A DNA stretch of 54,272 nt from the NCBI GenBank assembly GCA_023386155.1, contig JAEWKH010000069.1, positions 1 to 54,272 of the forward strand, read 5' to 3'. Positions within the stretch are counted from its first letter, which is position 1. Each line of letters begins with the position of its first letter. The stretch comes from Pseudomonadota bacterium (GTDB taxonomy: Bacteria; Pseudomonadota; Alphaproteobacteria; Rhizobiales; Beijerinckiaceae). Both the position numbers and the translations under genes were made by a program. The notes under the pieces were generated by a model, which saw only the letters and a list, made by a program, of their open reading frames with translations, was not told where the DNA came from and did no database searches. Shown here one piece after another: positions 44,117 through 52,141 of this stretch.

Positions 44117-44176
44117 CTTTAAGCCGCCGGAAGCAGATTTCTCCGTTGCCGCCGCGCTTTAAGCCGCCGGAGGCAA
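44117..44176. repeat. two 19-base direct repeats upstream of adh2
   Basis: CTTTAAGCCGCCGGAAGCA at 44117-44135 and CTTTAAGCCGCCGGAGGCA at 44157-44175 lie 40 bases apart, just before the MDR gene. They could be operator half-sites or a local duplication. Confidence 0.6.
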
Positions 44177-44198
44177 CGCCCCACCAGGATTGTTGTCC

Positions 44199-45221
44199 AT
44201 GCGCTCCCTCCAGCTCTTCGGAGACCGTGACCTTCGCATCACCGAGATGGAAGCACCCCCGCCGCCCGGACCGGGCGAGGTGCAGGTGCGGGTCAAGGCG
44301 CTCGCGCTCAATTACCTCGACGTCTGGGGCTTTCGCGGCATGGCCTTCGCCAAGCGCAAGATGCCCCAGGCCGTGGGCGTCGAGGCCTCGGGCGAGATCG
44401 CCGCGGTGGGCGAGGGCGTCACCCGCTTCAAGGCGGGCGACCCGGTCACCATGTACGGGGCCGAGACCTGCGGGCATTGCAGTGCCTGCCGTAAAGGCTG
44501 GGACAATCTGTGCGAGAACGTCGCCGGCATCATGGGCTTCCATATCGACGGCTTCGCCCGCGAGCTGATCAACCGGCCCGAGCGACTCGTCATTCCGGTG
44601 CCGAAGGGCGTGTCCTTCGAGCAGGCGGCCTGCGCGCCCATCGGGTTCGGCACCGTGCAGCACATGCTCTTCGACAACGCCAGGCTGGAGCCGGGCGAGT
44701 CGATCCTCGTCCATGCGGGCGGCTCCGGCATCGGCACGGCGGCGATCAAGATGGCCAAGGCCATCGGCTGCACCGTCTACACGACCGTGGGCGACGACGC
44801 GAAGGGCGAGAAGGCCAAGGCGCTGGGCGCCGATCACGTCATCAACTACCGCACCGAGCGCTTCGAGGGCGAGGTGCGGCGCCTGACCAAGCGCAAGGGC
44901 GTCGACGTGGTGTTCGAGCATGTGGGCGCCGAGACCTGGAACGGCTCGCTGCTCTGCCTCAAGCGCGGCGGGCGCCTCGTGACCTGCGGCTCGACCTCGG
45001 GCGTCTCCACGACCATGAACCTGATGCAGCTCTTCCAGCAGCAATACCGGATCTTCGGCTCCTTCGGCTGCCGGATCGAGAACATCGCCCAGTCGCTGGA
45101 CAAGATGGCGGCCGGCATGAGCCCCGTCATCGACGCCGTCTTCCCTCTCGACGAGCTCCAGCAGGGGCTGGAGCGGCTGGAGGGCCGGAAGGTCTTCGGC
45201 AAGGTGATCGTGACGTTCTGA
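44199..45221 (+). CDS. adh2XL: zinc-type MDR alcohol dehydrogenase/enoyl reductase-like
   Basis: A 340-residue medium-chain reductase. The structural zinc lobe 'CGHCSACRKGWDNLC' is near residue 90. The Rossmann motif is 'HAGGSGIGTAAIKMAKAIG' around 180. 'GVEASGEIAAVGEGV' is the GroES-like part. In rhizobia the gene is called adh2XL and belongs to the VLCFA cluster; its step, enoyl reduction or terminal oxidation, is unproven. AGGA lies about nine bases before the ATG; a TTG three codons earlier is possible. Confidence 0.9.
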   Translation: MRSLQLFGDRDLRITEMEAPPPPGPGEVQVRVKALALNYLDVWGFRGMAFAKRKMPQAVGVEASGEIAAVGEGVTRFKAGDPVTMYGAETCGHCSACRKGWDNLCENVAGIMGFHIDGFARELINRPERLVIPVPKGVSFEQAACAPIGFGTVQHMLFDNARLEPGESILVHAGGSGIGTAAIKMAKAIGCTVYTTVGDDAKGEKAKALGADHVINYRTERFEGEVRRLTKRKGVDVVFEHVGAETWNGSLLCLKRGGRLVTCGSTSGVSTTMNLMQLFQQQYRIFGSFGCRIENIAQSLDKMAAGMSPVIDAVFPLDELQQGLERLEGRKVFGKVIVTF

Positions 45222-45356
45222 CCCGGGGAGAGCCCCTGGAACAGATCGCTGCGTCATCACAGATCTTGACGAAACGGGCTCTCCGCGAAAAGACGCGGGG
45301 CCATTCTTTTCAATGCCGGTCCCGCTCCGGCTCCTCGTGCCAGGACTTGAACCCAC

Positions 45357-46298
45357 GTGCAGCAGCCCCACCGCTCCCGCAACCTTGCCTCGCGTCTCAT
45401 CGGAACGGTCATGGTCGGCGTCGTGCGCGGCGTCTTTGCTTTCGCACGCGCGCTGGGTCCCGAGCGCTCCGGCGCCGTGGGAGCGGCGATCACGCGCAGC
45501 TTCGGCCCGTGGCTTCGCGCCCACAGGACGGCGCTCGCCAATATCCGGGCCGCCTATCCGGAGAAGTCCGAGGCCGAGGTGAAGGCCCTGGCGCTCGCCG
45601 CCTGGGACAATCTCGGCCGCACCGGCGGCGAATATCCCCATCTCGGACGGCTGTTCGATTTCGATCCGGACAGCCCGGTCGCCGGCCGCACCGAGGTCGA
45701 CGGGATCGACCACTTCCTGGCCCTTCGCGACGACGGCAAGCCCGGGATCATCTTTTCGGCCCATCTCGCGAATTGGGAGCTGCCCGCCATCTGCGCGGCC
45801 CGCTTCGGGCTCGACGCCACGGCGGTGTTCCGCGCGCCCAACGACCCGGCCATCGGCCGGGTCCTGCACGAGATCCGCAGCGAGACCATGGGCAATCTTG
45901 AGGCGGCCCGCCAGGGCGCGGCCTTCGCCATGCAGGGGGCGCTGGAGAAGGGCGGCCATCTCGGCATGCTCATCGACCAGCATTTCACCCGGGGGGTGAT
46001 CGTGAACTTCATGGGGCGCCCGGCCCTGGTGAACCCGATTCTGGGAAAGTTCGCCCGCCGCTTCGACTGCCCGGTGCACGGCGTCCGCGTGATCCGGCTG
46101 CCCGGTCACCGCTTCCGCCTGCAGCTCACGCCGCCGCTCGATCTGCCGCGCGATCCCGACGGGCAGATCAACGTGCAGGGCGCCATGCAGGCCATGACCT
46201 CCGTGGTGGAGGAATGGGTGAGGGAATATCCCGAGCAGTGGCTGTGGATGCATCGCCGCTGGCGGGTCCCGGCCAAGGCATCGGACACGAAAAGCTGA
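45357..46298 (+). CDS. lpxXL: lipid A VLCFA acyltransferase
   Basis: A 313-residue HtrB/LpxL-type acyltransferase, probably anchored in the inner membrane by its N-terminal hydrophobic helix ('LIGTVMVGVVRGVFAF'). The catalytic HX4E motif is 'HLANWE' (His136, Glu141). 'MLIDQHFTRGVIVNFMGRPA' and 'WLWMHRRWR' are also family signatures. LpxXL transfers the very-long-chain acyl group from AcpXL to lipid A. It is the last gene of the cluster, about 135 bases after adh2. Confidence 0.94.
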   Translation: MQQPHRSRNLASRLIGTVMVGVVRGVFAFARALGPERSGAVGAAITRSFGPWLRAHRTALANIRAAYPEKSEAEVKALALAAWDNLGRTGGEYPHLGRLFDFDPDSPVAGRTEVDGIDHFLALRDDGKPGIIFSAHLANWELPAICAARFGLDATAVFRAPNDPAIGRVLHEIRSETMGNLEAARQGAAFAMQGALEKGGHLGMLIDQHFTRGVIVNFMGRPALVNPILGKFARRFDCPVHGVRVIRLPGHRFRLQLTPPLDLPRDPDGQINVQGAMQAMTSVVEEWVREYPEQWLWMHRRWRVPAKASDTKS

Positions 46299-46401
46299 CC
46301 GACCCCGGGGCCTGATCCGATGCGCCAACCTTCGAGAGGCGTGGGCGCTCAACGTAACGTGAGTTTCCCTTGAAGACGATTTCGTGTTCGATGGCGGCAC
46401 C

Positions 46402-47139
46402 ATGGCGTCCCGTTTGACACTGACTCTGGCGGCCCTCGGTCTGGCCGCCCTCCTTCAGCCTGCTCTGGCGGACCCGCCGCGCGCGGTGGTCGAGCTGTTC
46501 ACGAGCCAGGGCTGCTCCTCCTGCCCGCCGGCGGACGCGCTCCTCGTCGAGTATTCCCGCCAGCCGGACATCATCGCCCTGTCCATGCCCGTCAATTACT
46601 GGGATTACCTCGGCTGGAAGGACACGCTCGCCCACGTGGCCTTCACGGACCGCCAGAAGGCCTATGCCCATTCCCGCAAGGACCGGCAGGTCTTCACGCC
46701 GCAGATGATCGTCAACGGCAAGAAGTCCTGCATCGGCTCCGACCGGGCGCAGGTCGAGAAGGCCATCCAGGTCACCTCCAAGGGCCGCAAGTCCCTGCCG
46801 GTGAACGTGACCCTCGACGAGCAGAACGGCAGGGTGACGATTGCCGTCGAGGAAACCCCGGACACCATGCAGCGGGCCGCCGAGCTGTGGGTGCTCCCCG
46901 TCCTGAAGGAGCAGACGGTGCCGATCGAGCGCGGCGAGAATCGCGGCAAGACGATCACCTATGCCAATGTGGTGCGCGGCCTGACGCGCGTCGGCGAATG
47001 GCTCGGCGGCTCGGCCCGTTTCGAGGTGCCGCTCGAAACCGCGCGCCGCGGCGGCGACGCCTATGTGGTGCTGCTGCAGAGCACCGACGCGGATCGGCCG
47101 GGCATCATCCTGGGCGCCGCGAAGGGACCCGGCCTGTAA
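46402..47139 (+). CDS. secreted DUF1223 thioredoxin-like protein
   Basis: A 245-residue protein with a Sec signal (MASRLTLTLAALGLAALLQPALA). 'VELFTSQGCSSCPPAD' holds a CxxC pair at Cys38 and Cys41, and 'DYLGWKD' and 'RQVFTPQMIVNG' match the DUF1223 family. It is likely periplasmic with a thioredoxin-like fold; the redox role is presumed and not shown. A GTG at 46384 would add six residues ahead of the signal. Confidence 0.88.
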   Translation: MASRLTLTLAALGLAALLQPALADPPRAVVELFTSQGCSSCPPADALLVEYSRQPDIIALSMPVNYWDYLGWKDTLAHVAFTDRQKAYAHSRKDRQVFTPQMIVNGKKSCIGSDRAQVEKAIQVTSKGRKSLPVNVTLDEQNGRVTIAVEETPDTMQRAAELWVLPVLKEQTVPIERGENRGKTITYANVVRGLTRVGEWLGGSARFEVPLETARRGGDAYVVLLQSTDADRPGIILGAAKGPGL

Positions 47140-47751
47140 TCAGGACAGGATGATGACCTTGTTGGGCAGCTCGTCCACGTCGTCGAGGCGGGGAGGGGCG
47201 TGCTCGGCCAGGATCGCGCCGGTCCGCCGGATCGCCTCGATCAGGCCCTCGGTCATGCGCCCGCCTCCGATCGCGGCGGTCAGGTCCGCCACGATGTCGG
47301 CCCAGGTCTCCGCATCGATCCGGTCGGCGATTCCCGTATCGGCCAGGATTTCGGCGTGGTGCTCGGCGAGCGCCAGATAGATCAGGACGCCCGTCTTTTC
47401 CCGGGTGCGGGTGATTCCCCGGCGCAGGAACTCGCGCGAGGCGGCCTCATGGGCCTGGGCCCGCTTGATCGAGCGCGGCACCAGGGCATAGCGCAGCTTC
47501 GGCCATGAGAGGGCGAGGCTCAGGGCCAGCGCGACGGCGAGCTGGATCAGGAAGATCCGTGACGTGCTGATGGATGTCAGCCAGATCAGCGGCCAGGGCG
47601 TGATCAGCGCGGCGAGGAACCCCCAGAGCAGCGGGATGGCGCGGTAATGGCCCGCCTGCTCGGCGATCACGAGCACGACCTCGCCGGAGGTGTCGTCCTC
47701 CACGTCGCGGATCGCATGGGCAAGGCGGGTCTGGTCCTCGGCCGAAATCAT
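47140..47751 (-). CDS. TPM-domain membrane protein
   Basis: A 203-residue protein. The TPM_phosphatase-type domain is split around two membrane segments (about 52-90): 'AIRDVEDDTSGEVVLVIAEQAG' before, and 'RRGITRTREKTGVLIYLALAEHHAEILADTGI' after. It starts exactly where the upstream TPM gene stops, so both are in the LemA operon. The TPM family is linked to photosystem repair in plants; the bacterial function is unclear. Confidence 0.88.
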   Translation of the reverse strand: MISAEDQTRLAHAIRDVEDDTSGEVVLVIAEQAGHYRAIPLLWGFLAALITPWPLIWLTSISTSRIFLIQLAVALALSLALSWPKLRYALVPRSIKRAQAHEAASREFLRRGITRTREKTGVLIYLALAEHHAEILADTGIADRIDAETWADIVADLTAAIGGGRMTEGLIEAIRRTGAILAEHAPPRLDDVDELPNKVIILS

Positions 47752-48642
47752 CTACCAGCTCCCCGAAGCGCCGCCGCCGCCGGACGAGCCGCCGCCTCCC
47801 GAGAAGCCGCCGCCGCCGGACCATCCCCCTCCACCGCCGGACCAGCCGCTTCCGCCCGACCAGCCGCCCGGCGTGACGATCCAGGGGCCGCGCCGCCCCC
47901 GCCTGACGGCCCGTCCGCGCCCGCCGCCCATCATCCGCGAGATCAGGAAGAACAGGATCAGGAGCATGATGAAGGCAAGGACCGGGTCGATGCTCGTTGT
48001 GCTGTCCTCGCGCACCTCGGCCCGCCGCTGCCACTCCTCCGCGTCGCCGGTGAGAATCGACAGCATGGCGTCCACGCCCGCATCGATGCCGCCGGCGAAG
48101 TCGCCCTTCTGGAACTGGGGCGCGATGGCCGTGGCGATGATGACCTTGGAGAGCGCATCCGTCAGCGCTCCTTCCAGGCCGTAGCCGACCTCGATGCGCA
48201 CCTTGCGCTCCTGCGGGGCCACGAGGAGGAGGGCGCCGTTGTCCTTGCCCTTCTGGCCGAGCTGCCAGTGCCGGAAGAGGCGGTTGGCGTAATCCTCGAT
48301 CGTGTAGCCTTCGAGGGAGCGCAGGGTCGCGACCACCACCTGGTCGGTGGTCTTGTCCTCATGGGCCTTCAACTTCGCCTCGAGCGCCGCCCGCTCCTCG
48401 GGCTTGAGAAGACCCGCCGCATCGACCACGCGGCCGGTGAGCTGCGGAAAGGTCTGGGCGAGGGCGGGCAGGGAGGAGAGAAGGATGAGGAAAATCGTGA
48501 CGACAGCAATGAGGAGCGCTGTCCTGCTCTCCTCCCCCTTGTGGGGAGGAGGTGCGAGCGCTATCCTGACCTTAGGTTGACGCCGGCACCCCCACCCTGA
48601 CCCTCCCCACAAGGGGGAGGGGATCCCCGGCGCGCCCATCAT
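47752..48642 (-). CDS. TPM-domain protein (YgcG-like) with Gly/Ser-rich tail and repeat-derived N-terminus
   Basis: A 296-residue protein. A Sec signal core lies unusually late, at about residues 41-63 ('TALLIAVVTIFLILLSSLPALAQ'), then a TPM domain (about 64-190; 'VVDAAGLLKPEERAALEAKL', 'GALLLVAPQERKVRIEVGYGLEG'), a membrane segment (about 218-237) and a C-terminal tail of Gly/Ser/Trp repeats. Residues about 7-38 are encoded by a C repeat. The only ATGs are a pair at 48642/48639, four bases after the LemA stop. The repeat thus seems inserted just after the start codon. Confidence 0.88.
   Translation of the reverse strand: MMGAPGIPSPLWGGSGWGCRRQPKVRIALAPPPHKGEESRTALLIAVVTIFLILLSSLPALAQTFPQLTGRVVDAAGLLKPEERAALEAKLKAHEDKTTDQVVVATLRSLEGYTIEDYANRLFRHWQLGQKGKDNGALLLVAPQERKVRIEVGYGLEGALTDALSKVIIATAIAPQFQKGDFAGGIDAGVDAMLSILTGDAEEWQRRAEVREDSTTSIDPVLAFIMLLILFFLISRMMGGGRGRAVRRGRRGPWIVTPGGWSGGSGWSGGGGGWSGGGGFSGGGGSSGGGGASGSW
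48530..48622. repeat. C-family palindromic repeat, copy 4 (inside TPM gene 5' end)
   Basis: Arms CTCCTCCCCCTTGTGGGGAGG and CCCTCCCCACAAGGGGGAGGGG with a short centre. It lies within the coding region of the TPM gene and is translated as part of its extended signal-peptide region. Confidence 0.88.
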
Positions 48643-48646
48643 GTCG

Positions 48647-49246
48647 TTAGAACTTCACCTCGGGCGGGCGGTCGGAACCGGCCGTGGCGGTGAACGTCTC
48701 CATGGGCTTGGCGTCGGGATAGACGATGGCGGCGATCCAGCGACCAGGGATGGTGCGCAGCTCCGTGTTGTAGGCCTGCACGGCCGCGATGTAGTCGCGC
48801 CGCGCCACCGCGATGCGGTTCTCCGTGCCCTCGAGCTGGGATTGCAGGGCCAGGAAGTTGGCGTTCGACTTCAGCTCCGGATAGCGCTCGACCGTGGCGA
48901 GCAGCCGGCCGAGGGCGCCGGAGAGCTGGTTCTGCGCCTCCTGGAACTGGCGGAACTTCTCGGGATCCGTCACCGTGGAGGCGTCGACCTGGATCTGGGT
49001 GGCCTTCGCCCGCGCTTCCGTCACCTGGGTCAGGACCTCGCGCTCCTGCTGGGCGAAGCCCTTCACGGTCTCGACGAGGTTCGGAATGAGGTCGGCCCGG
49101 CGCTGGTACTGGTTCTGGACCTCGCTCCAGGCGGCCGCGGCCCGTTCCTGCAGGGTCGGTACGTTGTTGATGCCGCAGGCGGACAGCCCGAACGCCAGGA
49201 TCATGCCGGTCAGCGCAACGTGCATCCTCGAGAGCAGAGCCTTCAT
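48647..49246 (-). CDS. LemA-family lipoprotein
   Basis: A 199-residue protein. The N-terminus ends in a lipobox 'LSACG', so it is probably a lipid-anchored protein. 'VQNQYQRRADLIPNLVETVKGFAQQEREVL' and 'QLSGALGRLLATVERYPELKSN' are LemA landmarks, and most of the protein is long helices. LemA is usually found beside TPM proteins, as here; the biological role is not settled. The ATG at 49246 follows a GGAAGGA site; the longer frame is rejected. Confidence 0.92.
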   Translation of the reverse strand: MKALLSRMHVALTGMILAFGLSACGINNVPTLQERAAAAWSEVQNQYQRRADLIPNLVETVKGFAQQEREVLTQVTEARAKATQIQVDASTVTDPEKFRQFQEAQNQLSGALGRLLATVERYPELKSNANFLALQSQLEGTENRIAVARRDYIAAVQAYNTELRTIPGRWIAAIVYPDAKPMETFTATAGSDRPPEVKF

Positions 49247-49394
49247 TGTCGTCCTTCCCGCGATTCGGGTTTTGCCAACCTTTGCCGGAATCAACACATG
49301 GAGCAGGCGCGGCGTTTCAACAAGCCGGTTTTCCGTGGCGGTGCACATGGGATTGAGGCATGATCCCGCCGCTTCTCCTCCCCGGATCCGGCCC

Positions 49395-50036
49395 ATGACC
49401 TTCCTGCCCGACCTCAGCACGCTCCTCACCTATTCCCTCGCGGCCACCCTGCTCTTCGTCACGCCGGGTCCGGACATGAGCCTGTTCCTGGCGAAAACCA
49501 TGGCGGGCGGGCGCAAGGCCGGCATGGCCTCGATGCTGGGCGCGATGACGGGATGCGGCGTGCATACGCTGCTGGCGGCCTTGGGCCTCTCGGCCCTCCT
49601 GGCCGCTTCCGTAACGGCGTTCACGGTGCTGAAAATCGTCGGCGCGCTCTACCTGCTGTGGATGGCCTTCGAGGCGGTGCGCCACGGCTCGGCCCTGCAC
49701 GTGAAGGAGGAGGGGCGGGCGGAGATCCCGTTCTGGAAGACCTTCTTCATGGGGGTGGGGATCAATCTCACGAACCCGAAGGTGGTCCTGTTCTTCGTGA
49801 CCTTCCTGCCGCAATTCGTCGACCCGACGGATCCGCATGCGGCGGACAAGCTGGTGTTCCTGGGGCTTTACTTCATCGCGCTGACGGCCCCCATGGGCGC
49901 GCTCATGATCCTGGGCGCCGACAAGGTGATCGCGCTCCTGCGCGGCCATCCGAAATTCATGCGCGGGATCGACTATTCCTTCGCCGGCCTGTTCTCGGTC
50001 TTCGCGATCAAGATCCTGACGACAACGGCCCGCTAG
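49395..50036 (+). CDS. LysE-family exporter
   Basis: A 213-residue inner-membrane exporter with about six membrane segments. 'TPGPDMSLFLAKTMAGGRKAGMASMLGAMTG' is the family motif, and 'TNPKVVLFFVTFLPQFVDP' the middle. It resembles the homoserine/threonine (RhtB) subgroup in length and signature, but the substrate is uncertain. The stop is directly followed by a B repeat. It is divergent from LemA. Confidence 0.92.
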   Translation: MTFLPDLSTLLTYSLAATLLFVTPGPDMSLFLAKTMAGGRKAGMASMLGAMTGCGVHTLLAALGLSALLAASVTAFTVLKIVGALYLLWMAFEAVRHGSALHVKEEGRAEIPFWKTFFMGVGINLTNPKVVLFFVTFLPQFVDPTDPHAADKLVFLGLYFIALTAPMGALMILGADKVIALLRGHPKFMRGIDYSFAGLFSVFAIKILTTTAR

Positions 50037-50162
50037 AGTATCGGACCCAAAAAGTGGACTTGCACTTTTGGGATCCATCCGATGCTCCATTCTTTGAAGA
50101 GCGCATCGTTGGCCCGAAGGGCCGCGCCCGTGAGAAGCGGCTCCCCTTTCGGGTTCGATGCT
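50037..50162. repeat. B-family composite palindromic repeat, copy 6
   Basis: P1 at 50037-50086 and a degenerate P2 at about 50101-50162, in the P1-P2 order. It begins on the base after the LysE stop codon, like copy 1 after trmD. Confidence 0.85.
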
Positions 50163-50346
50163 TTTCGGATGGCTGTTCAAGTGGACGAGCCCCATCGGCT
50201 GAATGGGCTAGGCTGCCGGTCATCCATCAAGCCTAATTGTGCGAGAAGCGGCATCGATACATAGTAACGACACTGGCTCTGGCGGCCAGGTCCTCCCGAA
50301 ACTTCGGAGGCGGCATAGAGGCATGCCGCTTCCGCTTTCTTTTGCT
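50037..50346. other. 310-base region containing a B repeat
   Basis: B repeat copy 6 fills the first half (50037-50162). The rest, to the convergent small membrane-protein gene, has no supported gene or site. Confidence 0.5.
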
Positions 50347-50835
50347 TCACTGGTTCTTCTCTTTGAGCAAGGGACGGCCCGAGTCCCGCCCGCCGATGAT
50401 CGCCCAATAGACGAGGCCGGCCACCGCGCCCGTGAGGCCGAGCACGACGCTGACATGCAGTTCCGCCGACGAGGCGATCCGCGCCGATCCGCGCAGGATG
50501 AAGGGCACGGCCGCCGTGAGGATGCCGGTGGCGAGCGCGTGCCAGAGGAGGCTGCGCATGCCCAGCACTTCGCTGATCACCGCGATCATCAGCGGCGGGA
50601 ATACGAGCAGCGTGAAGACGATCCGGCCGACGGCCAGGAACGCGTCCTCCACGATGGGGCCGGGATCCTCCGCGGCGAACACCGCGTCCACCAGGGACCA
50701 GAAGCCGACCAGGAGCGTGTCCCCCGTCAGCACCGCCATGACCGGATCGACGATGGTGGCGACGAGGAAGAAGGTGCCGCTCGCGCCGATGGCGATGAGC
50801 AGCGCGAAGGGGATCAGGAGAAACCAGCGGATCAT
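50347..50835 (-). CDS. small four-helix membrane protein
   Basis: A 162-residue hypothetical protein with about four membrane segments: residues about 4-33, 64-88, 95-115 and 127-148. The C-terminus is short, charged and cytoplasmic. It ends with 'GLVYWAIIGG', which resembles the end of the next small membrane protein ('GWIYWRIAI'). No conserved catalytic motif is visible. The function is unknown. Confidence 0.7.
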   Translation of the reverse strand: MIRWFLLIPFALLIAIGASGTFFLVATIVDPVMAVLTGDTLLVGFWSLVDAVFAAEDPGPIVEDAFLAVGRIVFTLLVFPPLMIAVISEVLGMRSLLWHALATGILTAAVPFILRGSARIASSAELHVSVVLGLTGAVAGLVYWAIIGGRDSGRPLLKEKNQ

Positions 50836-50859
50836 GCGGGGTCTATAGCATGTGGAAGT

Positions 50860-51267
50860 TCAGACGTCCGCTTTGATGGCGATGCGCCAGTAGATCCAGC
50901 CGCAGATGGCGCCGATAGCTGCATTGAGAGCCAAGAATTTGAGATCTCTGAGGTCGTGGAAGGCCGGTATAGCAGTAACAGTTATTGTAAGTATCGTCCC
51001 GAGCGCCATTCCGCCCAAGCTAACTTGCCACCATGTTTGCCAGCCCTTGGCGTCGAGAAAGAACGCTAGCCACCAAGACAGAAGGAGAAGTGGGATGCCC
51101 ACAATGAACAGGCCAGCGGTGCCGACGGCAAATGCATCCCAAAGCTTGAGCAGGCTCCAATGGGGAGTTCTCGAAACGAAGAGCGGTTCAGAGATATAAA
51201 GCCCCAACATGAGTAGATAGGGTGCTGATGCCGCTGCTGCTATGAGACCGAAGATATAGCGCTTCAT
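50860..51267 (-). CDS. small four-helix membrane protein, lower-GC
   Basis: A 135-residue hypothetical protein with about four membrane segments (about 4-27, 46-70, 83-100 and 112-129). Its codons use more A/T than neighbouring genes, suggesting later acquisition. The C-terminal segment resembles that of the adjacent gene, from which it is separated by 24 bases, so both may be distant paralogues in one leftward operon. The function is unknown. Confidence 0.68.
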   Translation of the reverse strand: MKRYIFGLIAAAASAPYLLMLGLYISEPLFVSRTPHWSLLKLWDAFAVGTAGLFIVGIPLLLLSWWLAFFLDAKGWQTWWQVSLGGMALGTILTITVTAIPAFHDLRDLKFLALNAAIGAICGWIYWRIAIKADV

Positions 51268-51455
51268 CAGACCCCCTGACTGCGAACGTCACCTCTCCTG
51301 CATTGATATCACATTGAGTGGTCGAGAATAAAACAACCTGAATGGCAACATTCGCCTCACCTCGCCAGGGATTCTACGAAACGGCTCGGTTTCCCGAATG
51401 GAACGATGCTCTACCTTAAGAACCGGGCGGCGGGCATCCATCAGGAGGAGGTTTC

Positions 51456-51962
51456 ATGGCCACGTCGAGACTGGACGAGCGGCGGCTCATGAGCGACGAG
51501 GAATACACCCTCGTCGAGCAGACCCGGTATCCCGTACTGGGCAAGCTGGAGGACGCGGCGCTCAAGGACCTGACCCAGCGCCTGCGGGAGCGGCGCGACC
51601 GGGCCCGGGACATCGCCCATCGGCAGCGCCGCGACGTGCGCGGCAAGGGCCGGCAGGGCACGACCTTCGAGAAGCAGGATGCCGGCAACCGCCAGAAGGC
51701 GCGCATCCTGGGCGAGGCGCTGACCCGGATCAACAGCGAGCGCACGCGCCGGAAAGCCGAGGAATTCAGGGCCAATGCCCGCCGGGCCCTGGCCCTGCGG
51801 CAGGGCGCGGAGGCGCCGGCACGCCCGGATTCGGGAAAGACGCCCCGGAAGGGCATGCGCAAGAACACGAGCGACCGTCGTGAGCGGATCGTCAACCCGA
51901 TGAATGCCGGCCGCATCTCGCAGGCGGGCAAGCGCGCGCAGGCGGTGCGGGACAACGCTTAG
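51456..51962 (+). CDS. basic, charged hypothetical protein
   Basis: A 168-residue soluble protein, strongly basic and rich in Arg, predicted helical. 'DEEYTLVEQTRYPVLGKLEDAALKDLTQRLRERRDRARDIAHRQRRD' and 'KAEEFRANARRALALRQG' are typical. There is no signal or membrane segment. The C-terminus with 'GRISQAGKRAQAVRDNA' resembles short nucleic-acid-binding tails, so RNA or DNA binding is a guess. A clear AGGAGGAGG site precedes the ATG. Confidence 0.75.
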   Translation: MATSRLDERRLMSDEEYTLVEQTRYPVLGKLEDAALKDLTQRLRERRDRARDIAHRQRRDVRGKGRQGTTFEKQDAGNRQKARILGEALTRINSERTRRKAEEFRANARRALALRQGAEAPARPDSGKTPRKGMRKNTSDRRERIVNPMNAGRISQAGKRAQAVRDNA

Positions 51963-51978
51963 GGAATTTCATTCCTCT

Positions 51979-52045
51979 TCACGCCATCACCGGCCTCGTG
52001 CCGGTGATCCCACTTTTGCGTCCTCTCACCTCCTCAGGATGAGGT
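51979..52045. repeat. hairpin and A-repeat remnant
   Basis: A hairpin ATCACCGGC/GCCGGTGAT near 51984-52006 also occurs near 44014-44034. CCTCCTCAGGATGAGG (52029-52044) is one end of an A repeat without its partner. Confidence 0.6.
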
Positions 52046-52141
52046 AAGAACTACAGGAATGCGAGATGGCCGGCGCAAGGCCGGCCATGACGTGAGAGGT
52101 TGTGAGGTTATCTTGCGGTCGCGCAGGAATCGACGGGAGCC

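Noticed and set aside
44100..46403. A 767-residue minus-strand frame over adh2XL and lpxXL.
   Set aside because: It covers two well-supported genes on the other strand and has no recognisable domain.
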